In this document: one piece after another, positions 34,950-46,909 of the stretch
How the letters are laid out: each line of letters begins with the position of its first letter
Position numbering within the stretch: the first letter of the stretch is position 1
Source: Melastoma dodecandrum
Lineage: Eukaryota; Streptophyta; Magnoliopsida; Myrtales; Melastomataceae
NCBI GenBank assembly: GCA_029817715.1
Contig: JARUPY010000190.1
Span: 372,001 to 436,000, forward strand
Direction: 5' to 3'
DNA: 64,000 bases
Notes under the pieces: model-generated
The model's input: the letters and a program-made list of their open reading frames with translations, nothing else
Told to the model about the DNA's origin: nothing
Database searches by the model: none
Position numbers and translations under genes: made by a program

Positions 34950-35960
34950 CTTGTTTGTGGAACTGCGATGCTCCCATACAAAATTAGACTAAGCCCCCCG
35001 ACCTGGAATACTGTTCTGACATGAATGCAGTATTACGTGGTCCAAAAAAAAAACAATAAAATGTCTCTCCATCCGGTTCTTCTCGTGTAACTGCGGTCAA
35101 GTCTGGTCGGCTTACACATCATATCCACCCTCATCCAGCCAAACTTACCCTAAGATTTAGAGGTGAAGACATCAATTTAAAATATAAATACCATTATTAT
35201 CCCACACCATAATAATTATACTCCGTGGACAAAAGCGTGACGTGTTCGTTTTCGTGGTATTAAAGCATTTGCGTAACCACAACGCTTGCTCATCCTGTCT
35301 TCCAAGACTATTCAGGCCAACCTCTTTAAAAGCCAAAACCTTAGTACATAACATTTATGTCGTCGACCTTTTGAGGCCTCTCGTGTCTTCTTCCATGGGG
35401 GAGTCAAGGGCTTTCGAGGGTCCGCACATCACTGAGACAACAAGAACAAAATAGGGGTAATTATTTGATTTTGAAATTCTTATTAATGTTTCTAATAATC
35501 TTGATATCTAATGCATTAAAATATTCACTTTTTTAAAAATATTTACTAATGAATATTCCAGCATAACCCACCTCTCTTCAAGTCGTTCGACGTAGCAAAG
35601 AATAGTTAAACACACGGCAGCAATTCACTAGATGTCATATATATTATTATTCCATTTCTTTAATATTCCCAATTAAAATCTAAAATAATTTGAATAATTA
35701 TGCATTAATTATTTTAAAAAAGTGACCCGATGGCTACACAAAAAATGTTATTTATAATTCATGCACGATGAATATTTCTATGCAAATTATAAGATTATAG
35801 AGTGATCAAATGTTTCATCCACCGACAACGAAGATAAATGCTTGGTTTGGAGGAGGGACTTGACCATGTCAAAGTCTTCCAATGTTTGGTTTTATTTCTC
35901 TCGTGCCCGTTTCGTGGAAAGTCGAAAATGTTCCCGATGTCGATCATGACAATGACTTCC
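34950..35960. other. Intergenic, AT-rich, nothing recognised
   Basis: Upstream region of the thaumatin-like gene, then AT-rich sequence up to the LTR at 35961. No supported ORF. Confidence 0.4.
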
Positions 35961-38216
35961 TGTAACGACCCGGAAATTCGATATTATTTATATATAAACG
36001 TGTATATGGCTTAGTGGAATAATAATTGTAGGCCAGTCAAAATTGGACTTAGTCAAACCCGACGTGGATACGAGAATTTAACATTCTCGTAGTCTACTGA
36101 TATTATTTAGCGAAACAATATCGAGATTTTGGGTTCGATTACGTGTGATTACGTCACGCGGGAAAGGGGACGCCCTGACTCAAACGTAATCGAATTCGGG
36201 TAACGATATTGTTCGCACACTACGTCGAGTGTTTCGACATGCGTACTAAATAATTAATTTTATAATAACATATTTATAAGATAAAACACGTAATATAAAA
36301 TAGATGAAAGTTTGACTTTTGACCCCAAATCATCACACTTTAATTATAGGTTGAATACTTGACTTGATAAGAGTCTTGACCCTTGGAATTAAAGAAGCTT
36401 CCCAAGCAAGCTTCGAGGAAACAGATATTAGATTGAGGGACACGCATTGGCATCATCTTCTTCACCTTTTCTCCTCAGGTGAGACATGACTCCCACCGTC
36501 TCCCGTGGGGAAAGGGGGATGAAAAGGAGTTCACCGAAAGAAACCCATCTTCCTCAGATAGACAAACTCAGACGATGTCGGGGGTTCATCGGACATCGAG
36601 AGTCAGGCCAAGATTAGACACCCGGAAGAGAGGCTTAGAAGAAATGGGAGAGCGCCGATGAGAAGAGCAGAACCCTTAGTTCAAGGGGCTCGAAACTGCT
36701 GTACGTTCTCACCCCCCTCCCCTCTCTGTTGTTGGTTGCTTCGTTCCCTTCGATGAATGCATGGGATAGAGTCGTCAGGGGAGGGATCGGGTAGGTCGGG
36801 TGATCGTTGGTCCAGTTCCATGGGTCTGAGGTAGAGTCGCCGTTGTTTCCGTCGGTCGGACTGCGTCGAACTGTGGGTCTCGCCATTGTCCGCGATGGGG
36901 TGTAGTTGTTCAGCGAGTTGCTTGGTCCGTGTGTGGAGTCGTCCGTGGGTCGACGCCGTGCTGAGTTCAAAACCTGTGTCTTCGTGAATGCTCAATTTGT
37001 GTCTCGTGAGGGTGATTTTGAATGCTCCTCTGTTGTCTGATGTATGTTGGCGATGACCACAGGGGCTGATTGTTGGTTTGTGATACTTGAAATTTTGGTT
37101 GCCGTCTTCCCCCGTGCCCTGAGAGTTGAATTTGGTAAATTGAAATTAGAATGTCTTTTGGGGGCTGGCAACAAATTGGAAATTGAATTATGGGATCCTT
37201 CTGAGGGTATGGTCAGACGAGTTGTCTCCTTACGTTTGTTCGTTGGTGTTCCGTGTCACCATGCTGGACTGATGACGGTTTTGCGAATCCATTGGGAATT
37301 AATTCGCGACTACAAGTCTTACTGCTGGTATGAATGGAGATTGCGTGAACGGTGAGTTGAGTTCCCCTCTTATATGTTATTGACACTGAGTATGAGGGAG
37401 TTATGCTATCACTTGTTTACAGATCAGTGAGGTAATGAACTCTTGGAAAGTTAGTATCACCGAGTGACCTGAAAATGTGTTGCACTGAAAATGTGTTGCA
37501 GTATGGTCGGATTGACCTGGGATGTTGGATGTCGTCATTGATGACAACCCATCCCGCTGGGTCTCCCTGACATACGGAAAGTTGTGGCTATATGAGCGAT
37601 GTGATACTGGATTTGTTCCGTACGAGTTTGATATGTGAGTTCCCGACGATGAGGTCGGAGGAGAACGGGGAGGTGACGACCACGCGCGGTCGTGCCTGCT
37701 GGCCGTTTCCCGGGCGCTCCCGGAGGAGGGGGTGGGGACGCACTGCGGTGGTCCTGGCACCGAACGAAGTGTTGATATGAGATGATGGTGTTTGATTCAT
37801 GGGAGTCGCATATATTTATTTACCGTTACTTACGATCGTGATGAATTACTTATATCTTATCGTCGTGATTTGATATTATCTACTTATTGGAGACTCAAGC
37901 CTCTTTCTGTTTAAGTCGTATGTTGCATAAAGGGGTTTTCAGAAAGATTGCACGTTAGGAAAAAGTTAGGGGTCTCATGTTTCGTATGTGCATAGGGTGA
38001 GGCGTACTCGGCGATTTATCGCTGACCCCAATTTGGGGAAATTATTTTAGTCTTGCAGATAGAGAGAATTGGAAGGGGACACGTGGCGACGGACAGTGGA
38101 TATTGCTCAGCAAACGGATGCCACGGTAGGATTATGAGAGCTGCCTTCCGCTGTTGACCAGTCAAATACGACCGTGTTGACTAACGAAAATGTTTAAAAA
38201 TTTTCAGGTTGTTACA
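35961..38216 (+). repeat. LTR of a further retrotransposon (probably Ty3/gypsy), unpaired
   Basis: It begins TGTAACGACCCGGAAATTCG and ends TTTTCAGGTTGTTACA, so the ends form TGTAAC...GTTACA. Immediately after is TGGTAGCAGAGC (38219-38230), close to the initiator-Met primer site TGGTATCAGAGC. The length is 2,256 bp. No second LTR is found in the window, so the element is truncated on its 3' side. TGTAACGACCC starts are common in Del/Tekay-like gypsy elements (from memory). The ORFs inside it look non-coding. Confidence 0.75.
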
Positions 38217-40670
38217 GTTGGTAGCAGAGCGCAGTTAGTTGGAGTAATAAGGAGGAATAGGATGCGCGTTAGGTTTGATTGACGGAATAGTACGCCCACC
38301 CATAACATGGAATGACTAATTAAGAGTCATTAAATTATTAAGAAAATTAGGGCAATAAATACACCAATAAATTACTAAATCAGTTATTTGTAAGTTGCCC
38401 TGAGGCAACAGCTATAGCCGCGAGACATCTAGCAAGTTCACTGAATCAGTGTCAAGAGGGGGGAGAGAGTTTATACCAGATATAGTCGTTGTCTGTTTTA
38501 CTAGTATAAGTTGATACTCAAAACCAAGTAATTTTATTTAATTTTTGGGTTAGGATGTGGTAATACGGACAATGATCCTATTGCCGAATGTCTATATACC
38601 TCATGAGAGGAGAAACATGAAAACTAGTGTGGGTGTGCAAAATATTTCCCTGAAAGAGTGGGGGTAGTATAGGGCTTGTTAACTGGGAAATCACTCCTTT
38701 GCTTACTCTAGGGGCTTGAAAATAGGGAAACATCTTCCCTTTCGTGTTTTCTCTGTGCAGCACTTTGCACGCCTTGGATTCCCTTTTTATTAGAAATAGG
38801 TAACTGTAACCGATGAGACTGGATTTACTTAATCTTAGAGGATGACTTACAGTAAGTTGTCAGAGTGGTCACTTACTGAAGCACTTCTACTGCATTAGTA
38901 TGTGCAAGGACAAGGAAAATTCTTCCTCAAATGTTGTTTATTCCATCTCGGAGCCCATATTGTTTGATTGAGAGATGGAAGCATGTTCTTCATTTGGTTT
39001 TCTCTTCAAAGATATTTAATTAGAAGAATCCTCGTTTGGAGAGGAAACGGCAGCTTACGAATCAATCAGGATATAAGGAGCAGTGGATGACTCATTACCC
39101 AAATACATGGTAACTATACTCTAGGCCTGTGACATTTTGGAGGTGATTATTCTCTTAGCTAGGTAATAGTTATCTGATCTAAGACCTTTTCCCCGGCCAT
39201 TGGTTGGGTTTACCCCTCCGTTGCCTTCTTGGTTTTATTAGAACAATGTCAACTGCAAAATTTCTTTAATACTTTCTATGAGCAGATTAATCATGACTGA
39301 TTCATAAATCCTTTCCACTTTTATTGCTTGCCAGTGCAAATTTCAGCCCGATGCCTTATATCTCCTCTATATCTTGATTTGATACATATATCTGGTAAAA
39401 CGCGTTTACCTCTTTATCTCTGTCCTTTCCTTATTCTATTCCAGAATAGAGAAACCCCATTTTTTTGGTATTATTGAGCTATGCTAGTGCTCTTACCAAA
39501 ATTGCCAGACTACTTGGAAACAACAAATTTTACCAGAGCCTTGAATTTCCAGAATTACTGTTTGATGTCTTCTCATAAGACAGTAAATAGAAAATATAAT
39601 AAAGGCAGAAAATATCTTCTCTCTTCACAATTGATCAAATAGTTGTGAGCACATGCAAATTGATGATTTCGCTGAGAACCTTTGGATTCCTCGAGCTTTA
39701 AGCTAATAGACCGTATCAATTACTTGCCTTCTTGTCGCATGGCGAAGACGTTTCCTTATTGACCTGGGATATGGGTACTAGCTCGGGACATCATTTTGAA
39801 ATGTATTTACAATTGTGAGGTTTAGGATCATCCTCTCCTGTTCCTCAAGTAAGCACCGGATTGATAGGTTAATCCCTAATGGACCAGTGTCGAGTAATAA
39901 TTGAACTGATTCCTTTATTGTCAACTTTGTTAAAAAAAAAAGGGGGAGAGAGCCTCGATTGTGTCTGAATGACAAAAAGGACATGTCATGAATTTCCTCA
40001 AGGTATCCTGTTTGGTTACGCGTCTTAGAGACCTACCCCTTGGGGTATTACTTAAAGGAAATAAACTGTTGACAATTATCTCTGTATTCTTTCCTAAAAG
40101 TTGGTGTACTGGAGTGCTACGCTGTAAGCTTCTTCTGCCAAGGGTAACCTGAGAGACTCAGATAAATGAAAACACCCCACACCGGGATCCGAGTTAGGTA
40201 AGGGACATCGGGAGATGGTTGTTGGTGGATTGACAATCATGCTGGTAGTGAATTATTGCTGCATGTGCTCTTCTGAGGAGTGGTTCTTAGTGCCGTGAAT
40301 TCTTCTGATAAGTAGATCTTAGGAGGAGTGAATATGGTGAGTGTGGCCTTTGATCTTTGAATCTGGCTGACGAATGGGGACTTGACTTTTAATCATGCTT
40401 GGGTCGATTAATTCAATATTGCTTCGGGCGTTGGCCTGCGGACGGGTTCGTGCTACTCAAATTATATTAGTATGCTTAATTTCAAACCTTTCTGTCAGTC
40501 CCAATTTGCTTCTCCTCAGTTCACTCGGCCCTTGCTTTTCTGTTGCAACCTCATTGATTTTCCTCAACATCATTATAATTTCTTCTGCGGAATTTCGATG
40601 GTCATCTGTCCATCGTGTAATGAGAATGGGCCTCTGTAGGAAATTACCTGTATAAGCCGAAGAGGAAATG
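38217..40670 (+). other. Truncated interior after the LTR; no coding domains seen
   Basis: It starts with the primer-site motif at 38219. The remaining ~2.4 kb has no gag or pol motif in any frame. A purine run at about 39931-39950 resembles a polypurine tract but is not followed by an LTR start. Where the element ends and host DNA resumes is unclear. Confidence 0.4.
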
Positions 40671-40685
40671 GATCATTCCACCTAC

Positions 40686-40693
40686 TATATAAG
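40686..40693 (+). promoter_or_regulatory. TATA box of the truncated RPL24 gene
   Basis: TATATAAG lies about 90 bp upstream of the ATG at 40780, followed by a GC-rich leader containing GCGCTTCCTAGAG. This is typical spacing for a ribosomal-protein gene. Confidence 0.55.
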
Positions 40694-40779
40694 CCGAGTG
40701 GCTCCCAGAATTAGCGCTTCCTAGAGCTGCGGCGCCGGAAGAAGAAGAGGAAGACCCTCCTCGAGCTAAGCGATCCACC

Positions 40780-41109
40780 ATGGTCCTTAAGTACGTCTCC
40801 CTTCTTCTTCTTCTTTCTCCATCCTCGCGTCCTCCTCCCGACGTTTTGTGTCGTCGTCCTCATTTCGACTGATTCGGTAGTGGTTTTGATATACATCGAT
40901 GTGATTGAGACTGCGCGTGGTAGGGACGGATGTGTAACGAGAAGTAGATGGAATTAGCGTAGTCGCTTTTTGTTGATTCTGTTAGGGTGCAGCTGTGCGT
41001 CTGTTATGAACATTTGGTGACTTTTTTTGGTAGGACGGAGCTTTGCCGCTTCAGCGGTGCCAAGATATATCCCAGCAAGGGGATCAGATTCATACGCGCT
41101 GATTCTCAG
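40780..41109 (+). pseudogene. RPL24: Ribosomal protein L24 (eL24), exons 1-2 only, truncated
   Basis: Exon 1 (40780-40790) reads MVLK up to the donor AA|GTACGT. The intron ends at the acceptor TTTTGGTAG (41033). Exon 2 (41034-41109) reads [13 protein letters not shown], then [12 protein letters not shown]. These are the first 28 or so residues of plant eL24, a large-subunit ribosomal protein; normal eL24 is about 160 residues and continues VFLFxNSKCKRY. Here the sequence changes after DSQ to an unrelated LRR fragment. Promoter, leader, start codon and both splice sites appear intact, so a chimeric transcript is possible, but no functional eL24. I infer capture or rearrangement rather than retroposition, because the intron is kept. 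Confidence 0.88.
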
Positions 41110-41465
41110 CACGTTGGACTTTGACTTCCAACTTATTCAAAGGGTCATTGCCGAGGTCAAGAACAAGTTGTCAGAAGCTGATGTATGTGAATTTCGGGAG
41201 CAATACGATCACGGATGCTTTTCCAAGTTGGTTAGGATCACCGCCTAAGCTGAGGGCGCGCATGCTGCATTCCAACGAACTTCAGGGGGCGATGAAGGCA
41301 CCTCGTAATGACTCATGGTTTTCTAGTCTGAATGTCATTTCGTTGTCTGAGAAGGAATTTGGGGGAAGTTTACCGGCCAACTTCTTCGCTCACTTGCCGG
41401 CTATGAAATATTTTAATTCTTGGCATGACAAGTACCCGCGTTCTTTTTTATTCAGACGGTGAGTT
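41110..41465 (+). pseudogene. LRR receptor-like protein fragment joined to RPL24
   Basis: The frame from 41121 reads SNLFKGSLPRSRTSCQKL, then FGSNTITDAFPSWLGSPPKL, then FGGSLPANFFAHLPAMK. These are LRRs of the extracellular receptor-like protein type (Cf/RLP style: N.F.G.LP, ITD.FPSWLG), ending in the segment that normally precedes the last LRRs and membrane anchor. N-terminal LRRs, transmembrane helix and cytoplasmic tail are missing. The frame just after the junction with RPL24 differs, so a fusion protein would not read through cleanly. Confidence 0.8.
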
Positions 41466-42509
41466 TTATTTTTAGCATTACTACCTCTAATATATTAAAA
41501 AGTTAATAAATTATAGCACAGTAACAAATAAATAAAATATTGCAAAACATATTTTATTATTTTATTTATTTGTTACCATGTTAAAATGAAATAACTTACT
41601 AAGTTCTTAATATATTAGGGTAAATTATAAAAATAAAAATGACCCTACAATTGAAAAGGAATTCATCATGTCATGAAAATGGAGATTTTTCATTTTTTGG
41701 GAGAGCATCATAATTCGTTCTTTTGTTGAGGATGTCGGGATGAGGATCGTGGATAGAGGAATTAATAATGTTCGGTAAAACAATATATGCTTTGTTTACT
41801 CGTACGAATATCAGGTTTGTTTTCTCAGGATTGCTAGAAATACATTATTTCCGATTATATTTCATGAAAATCTAATTTTTGTTTTTGTAATTCTTGGATA
41901 GATTTATAGATACTAATTTACAATCCAGTTATTTATTTGCATAATTTATTTTGACAAATAGAAGATTGTCATAACATAATTAAAATATGGAAAGTATCAA
42001 TTTATAGCATTAATTTTGAGCCAACTTTTTGTTTTGTTATTATTATATTTTTTTTTCACTAACTTTAATTTTTTTGGCCAATTTTGAATTTTATCATGCA
42101 TAAGTCAAACAACCTTACGATGCGAATGAATAAGAGGTTGAAACTCCACTATTATAGGAGAGGGGTCGGACTATATTAAAGCCTTGTTTGACTTTCTCTA
42201 GAAGAAATTCAAGCTTAACCAAAATAAAAAAAAATGGTGACAAAATTATATAATAAAATAAGTTAACAATAAAACAGAAAATTTGCTAAAAATTGATGTC
42301 ATCAATGTATATTTTGCCTTAAAATATTCCAATGTAAAAGTAGAAGACAATATCAGCATATTGAGCGCTATGTGACTAAGAAAATAATCTTCAAAACTAA
42401 AGTTAAAGATTCTATTAAATTACCACGATTATGTATATAACCTTACCAAATGCCCATAAATTTCCAGAGAATAGTGCATCGCAATGGAGTGCAGGGTTTC
42501 ATCGATCCC
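41466..42509. other. AT-rich spacer, nothing recognised
   Basis: Very AT-rich with poly-T and poly-A runs; no supported ORF, RNA gene or repeat family. Confidence 0.4.
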
Positions 42510-43397
42510 ATGGCAAATAGTTGGGAAGTATTGCATGGAGATTTGCTAGAGGCGATTATTCAAGGATTGCGTCACTCTCAGCTCTATTTGTTCCACATGG
42601 AGCTCGGTTACGGTCAGAAAGGGCTAAAATACTAAGAAGACCATTCCTTGGCTGATGCTGCCCTCAAAAGGAGGAACGACAAGTTGTGGATTTTATAACC
42701 TTGCTTCTGGGAAGATACACGACGCTTTCTTGCCCGAGGCAATGGAGAAAAGGTGGGATAATGACGATCGACGAAGACTGGAAAGTGGGTATACTCAATC
42801 CTCTTCGTCATGACAGAGATAAAGTCGAGCTTCCAAGCTTACATGATTTCCCCAATATCATGACGACCGGCATGAGATTTGTGTTCCAGTAGTTTGTGCT
42901 CTCTGCTAGTCCATCATCAAATGATTATAAGGTCATGGTTCTTCGGGATACTTAGTCGGAATTCAGGTTTTTTGAAACCCAGAGACAACCATTGGAGGAA
43001 CACCGAATGGGATGGCGGTGCGCATTTTGATCTAATATTTTACGATGGACAATTCTTAGCAATTGGCTCTCAAGGAGAGATCATAGCATGCGATATAGAG
43101 GGACCGAGTCCTCCACGTGCCTCGGTAGTGTTGGAGATGCCAGATAGTTTGTTAAGGAATGACTTATTCAATAAAAGGCTATGCCTGGTTGAATCCAAAG
43201 GCTCTTTGTTACTCATTTCAAGAGAAGGAAGACAACCACGTGAAGAAGAAGAAGATATGGAGGACGAAGTTGGAGAAGTCGATTCTGGACCGGACGTCAA
43301 TGAATACCACTTGGAAGATTTCGGAACCGGTGATGGATTGTTGGGTATTTTGCGTATGAATATATGGAAACGAAAAAGCTATATTTTTTATTTCTGA
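42510..43397 (+). pseudogene. F-box/DUF295 (KIB1-4 beta-propeller) pseudogene
   Basis: An F-box-like start (SWEVLHGDLLEAIIQGL) near 42516 is followed, in changing frames, by DUF295 blocks: PWLMLPSKGG and FYNLASGKIHDAFLPEA near 42650-42740, VGILNPLRHDRDKVELPSLHDFP at about 42787-42855, and FLKPRDNHW, EWDGGAHFDLIFYDGQFLAI, GEIIACDIEGPSPP at about 42970-43120. The order matches plant F-box/DUF295 proteins, whose F-box recruits SCF ubiquitin ligase. At least two frameshifts and stops separate the blocks, and the C-terminus drifts into an acidic run. Not functional. Confidence 0.78.
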
Positions 43398-43816
43398 AAA
43401 TCGACTTACATCCTTCGAAAGACATATATTTATAAAATAAGAGGATCTGAACTAAATCTTCTAGAAATCCTAAGATATTATTTCTAACCAAAAATCTAAA
43501 TTAAATAATAACAGCAAAATATCATGATCCATTTTACTAATACCAAGATTTTCTCTTATATTCTTGAATCTCGATCTATTCAAACTTTTTTTTCAAAAGA
43601 TCTTCAATGTGATCTTCTGAATATTGATCTTTGGATCCCCTCCGCGAATATTTTAAGATTTCAACATTTTCTTGAAATTTTACTCATTTTTCCTCTTTGA
43701 CATCTTTTGACATTAGTGCCCTTTCTTCTTTCCACACAATAGGAAAGCTTCTCTTTTTCATTTTCACGGACATAAACTCACGACTATTAGGATTCACAAT
43801 GGTGCAAGTCATATCT
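43398..43816. other. AT-rich spacer, nothing recognised
   Basis: Short AT-rich stretch between the F-box pseudogene and the copia relic; no feature seen. Confidence 0.35.
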
Positions 43817-44700
43817 TTAAAATGAAAAGCATATTTTTTCTCTTACATTTGACTCACACTCAGCAAACACTGTCTGATTATATTTAGTACCTGTCATTGT
43901 CTTTACGACAATTGTACCTCTGCCTTTGACATCTAGGAATTCTCCATTCCCAATCATCACTTTCGATTTGCTAGCTTTGTCTAGCCTCACAAAACTGCTC
44001 AAATTTGGCGTCATGTGATTTGTACAACCACTGTCTATCAACCAAGTATGATATCGTACCTTTGTCGAGAAACACGTAGCAACAAACATTTGATTTTCTT
44101 CTTCACTCGTTTGTGCTTGTTCCTCTTGAGAAATTTTATTGTTTGGGCATACTTTCTCCACATGACTAGGTTGTTGGCATGATCTGCATCGTACATTCGG
44201 TCCAAAGAAACAACGGTTTTCAGTTTGATTATCTTTCTTACAGGGAGGGCATGGAGAAAATTTTCTTCTCCTTGGCTTATCTACTTGTCTTTTCTCCCCC
44301 TAGATGTAGATTGTCTAGCAACATAAGCCCCTTGAATGTTCTTTTCTTCTGTTTTATTTTTATGATATGGATCATCTAGAAACTTCTATTCTCTTGAGCT
44401 TGAAATGCAAGGATGAGCTCAGTCAACGAGATTATATCTTCGATACCACCAGCACTTTTTCCACAATTCTGTTATATGGTAATTCCTCTCCAAGAAGCCA
44501 AATTTTGTTAGCGATTGCCAAAATATATCAGCATATTCTTTGACGGTCTCACTTTCTTTCATTTGTAGATACTCGAAGTCTCTTTTTAAATTCAAAATCT
44601 GCATATTGCGCGCTCTGTTGCTGCCCATAAACTTCTCCTGCAACTTGTCTCACAAGCCATAATTCTCGTGAAAATCACATCCGAGATCGCCGAAAAAATA
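43817..44700 (-). mobile_element. Ty1/copia relic: gag, zinc knuckle and protease
   Basis: On the minus strand, 44643-44419 reads LQEKFMGSN and LKRDFEYLQMKESETVKEY (gag, UBN2-like). Near 44220-44165 is a CCHC zinc knuckle (CRSCQQPSHVEKVC). 44161-43817 reads TWLIDSGCTNHMTP, the copia protease active site. Frames are broken between blocks and integrase and RT are absent. No LTRs were identified beside it, so this is an old fragment unrelated to the young copia element at 50094. Confidence 0.82.
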
Positions 44701-46079
44701 TTGTTAACCTTGGTTTTGATTATGAGCTTGAGAAATTATATTATAAATTCATAGCACTGTGTTGCTATAGCACTTCGTTTATCTTTAGTGATGAGCTTGA
44801 GCAATGTCTGCTGAGCCGCAACTGGCCTATGTTATACATTGCAACACTACAGTAAGTCATTGTTGTTTTGCTACGCTTGCTCACTGGAAATTTGTAAATA
44901 TTTTCTTTTGCAATATATTTTGAATTATCTTGGAATATATTTAAGACAAATATTGAAATGTCTAAATACATGAATAAGCTTTGAATTTTCTCGTAGGCTC
45001 GCAACCTCAAATTGAGCACAATCGAAAATAGTACAGGTAGGGAGAAAAGGATTCCGAGGTCCAAAAAATACATGGAAAAATGTCAAAACTAAATCCTCTC
45101 CGGTGAATTTCTCTTCTTTCTACTTGAAATTATAAAGAGCAATCTCTGCATGTACCTTGATGAAAATAAAAAATCGAATTCCCATTTGTTACAATCACAT
45201 CAGTTCAAAGAGCCGGTCAAAAAAATTTGCTCTGAGCTACGGATACACAAATCGAAATCTATTATCAATAAAGGCACAACTTTGTTGAAATAATTTTATT
45301 GATGAGCCTGATGTGAAACATAAGTCAACCCTCTATATTATAGAAACTACTCCTAATAAGAGCTGTCATAATGAAATGTAATAAATAACAAAATTAAAGT
45401 GAATGTTCCATTAGAATTATCAAAATTGATCAAGATAATTATCAAATTAAATCAAATGATTTGGATACTAATGAGAAGATATAAATAATTTATTTTCAAT
45501 ATAGAAGGTTCTACATTATTGATTATATATCTTACAATGTCTCCCATTAGTAGTTTTTCTTTAGATAACAAGACATGTTACTTGTCCATATTCATTGAAA
45601 TAAACTTATGGAAATAAGTTTTTAATTATTTCTATTAATTCTTAATCAGATTTCATTCCCAAAGAATACTAACCACAAATCATTTACATATTATAAGAAT
45701 TAATATCAATAATTTATTCGTTTTTTTATTTATGTTTATAAACTATATAAGTCAATTCTACTTTCTATGCTTAGCTTTCTTGGTTGTTGTAAAATAGGGA
45801 TGTAGACACTTTGTAGAGTGTGTACATAAGATATATTTTGGCAAAGAGAGAATGTGACTGGTCGTGAGTGTTGTTAGACACACACGAGGGACGTGAGCTA
45901 TAGAAGGCTGTAGCGTTGGTGAACCGCAGGACAAGTTGGTGGAGATGTGCGGCTAGAAACGAGCATGCCAACGTATAGTGGACGGGAGAGAAGGACAGAT
46001 ACTCCACGAGCACAAAAGGGAAGAGACTCACTAGCCTCTGTAGAATAACGTTTCGTTTGAGTAAGAAAACCTTGGGCAA
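44701..46079. other. AT-rich non-coding, nothing firm
   Basis: No conserved ORF. Parts of 45000-45300 could be untranslated copia sequence continuing from the relic on the left, but no LTR end is recognisable. Confidence 0.35.
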
Positions 46080-46400
46080 GGGTTTTGTACATGCTTAGTC
46101 ATTGTTCCGACTTGAACCGTTTCTCCAAATAAGTCGGTGGCCACTTCGTACAGTTTTCCTAAGTAAAACAACAACTTATTTTCAATGGAGCCATCAAGGA
46201 GGGGTAAAGATGACACGACCTGCTCTAGATTTCTCCCAAAAGTTTTTTTTTCGGATCATGCTCCGCCTTTCACCCGTCGCCTCCTAGAAAAATGGAGACG
46301 GTTGGTGAGGACCCGAGCAGGCCCAGTTAGGAACCAAGGGAAAGATCAAGGCACCAAGTGCATCGACGTTTTCATATTCTGGGAGTGAGAGGGGGCACGA
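46080..46400 (+). repeat. Diverged Tat/Ogre-type LTR fragment related to the LARD LTR
   Basis: AAGTCGGTGGCCACTTCGTAC at about 46130, then CCTAAGTAAAACAACAAC, GGAGCCAT and GACACGA..., align in order with 1206-1300 of the LARD LTR (GTCGGTGGCGACTCCGTA, CCTAGGTTAAACAACAAC, GGAGCCAT). Similarity is moderate, so this is an old relative, not a copy of the same insertion. Confidence 0.65.
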
Positions 46401-46489
46401 TCAGGGAACAACGAGGGACAAGGGACAGGCTAGCAGTTGTGGATCATTTGTCGATGACACGTAAGTACATGTTTGAGAAATTTTTAATA

Positions 46490-46521
<32 letters not shown>
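46490..46521 (+). repeat. (GAAA)n microsatellite
   Basis: About eight AAAG/GAAA units in a row. Confidence 0.9.
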
Positions 46522-46524
<3 letters not shown>

Positions 46525-46909
46525 TAACATAGATAGAATTATAGGAGATCAACCATACGACAGAAGCCAATTGCGGAACAAGAAGGAAAAGAAACATAAA
46601 GGCTCGATGCTCAAGAACACGAAAACAGGCAGCTTTTATTCAATCCGTGCCCGGATGTGGAAACGATTTTTGGTTAATACATCAGCAAAACCACAAAATT
46701 CTCCAACCGATAAACTCCCCTTGGATCAGAAGTCCCCCAAGGGAATCATGACATCAACATCATCTTCACTTTCGTACATAAATGAAATGATTTAGAAAAT
46801 GCAACGATTTTAATATTTTAAAATATCCGCTACCATCTTAAAGAATACCAAACTTATTACAAGCCAAACATCATCACAACATAGCCCGCTTCATTGTAAA
46901 CATAACCTT
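46522..46909 (-). other. Left flank of the miniature LTR element, possible continuation of the DUF4220 exon
   Basis: Next to the insertion the minus strand is open for about 17 codons in the frame of the DUF4220 exon on the other side (YVYNEAGYVVMMFGL, then stop). No domain is recognised further left. The insertion point lies inside what was one sequence, as shown by the duplicated ACCTT. Confidence 0.4.

Noticed and set aside
36479..37800. Several short ORFs on both strands between 36479 and 37800
   Set aside because: They lie inside the unpaired LTR 35961-38216, have low-complexity composition and match no family.
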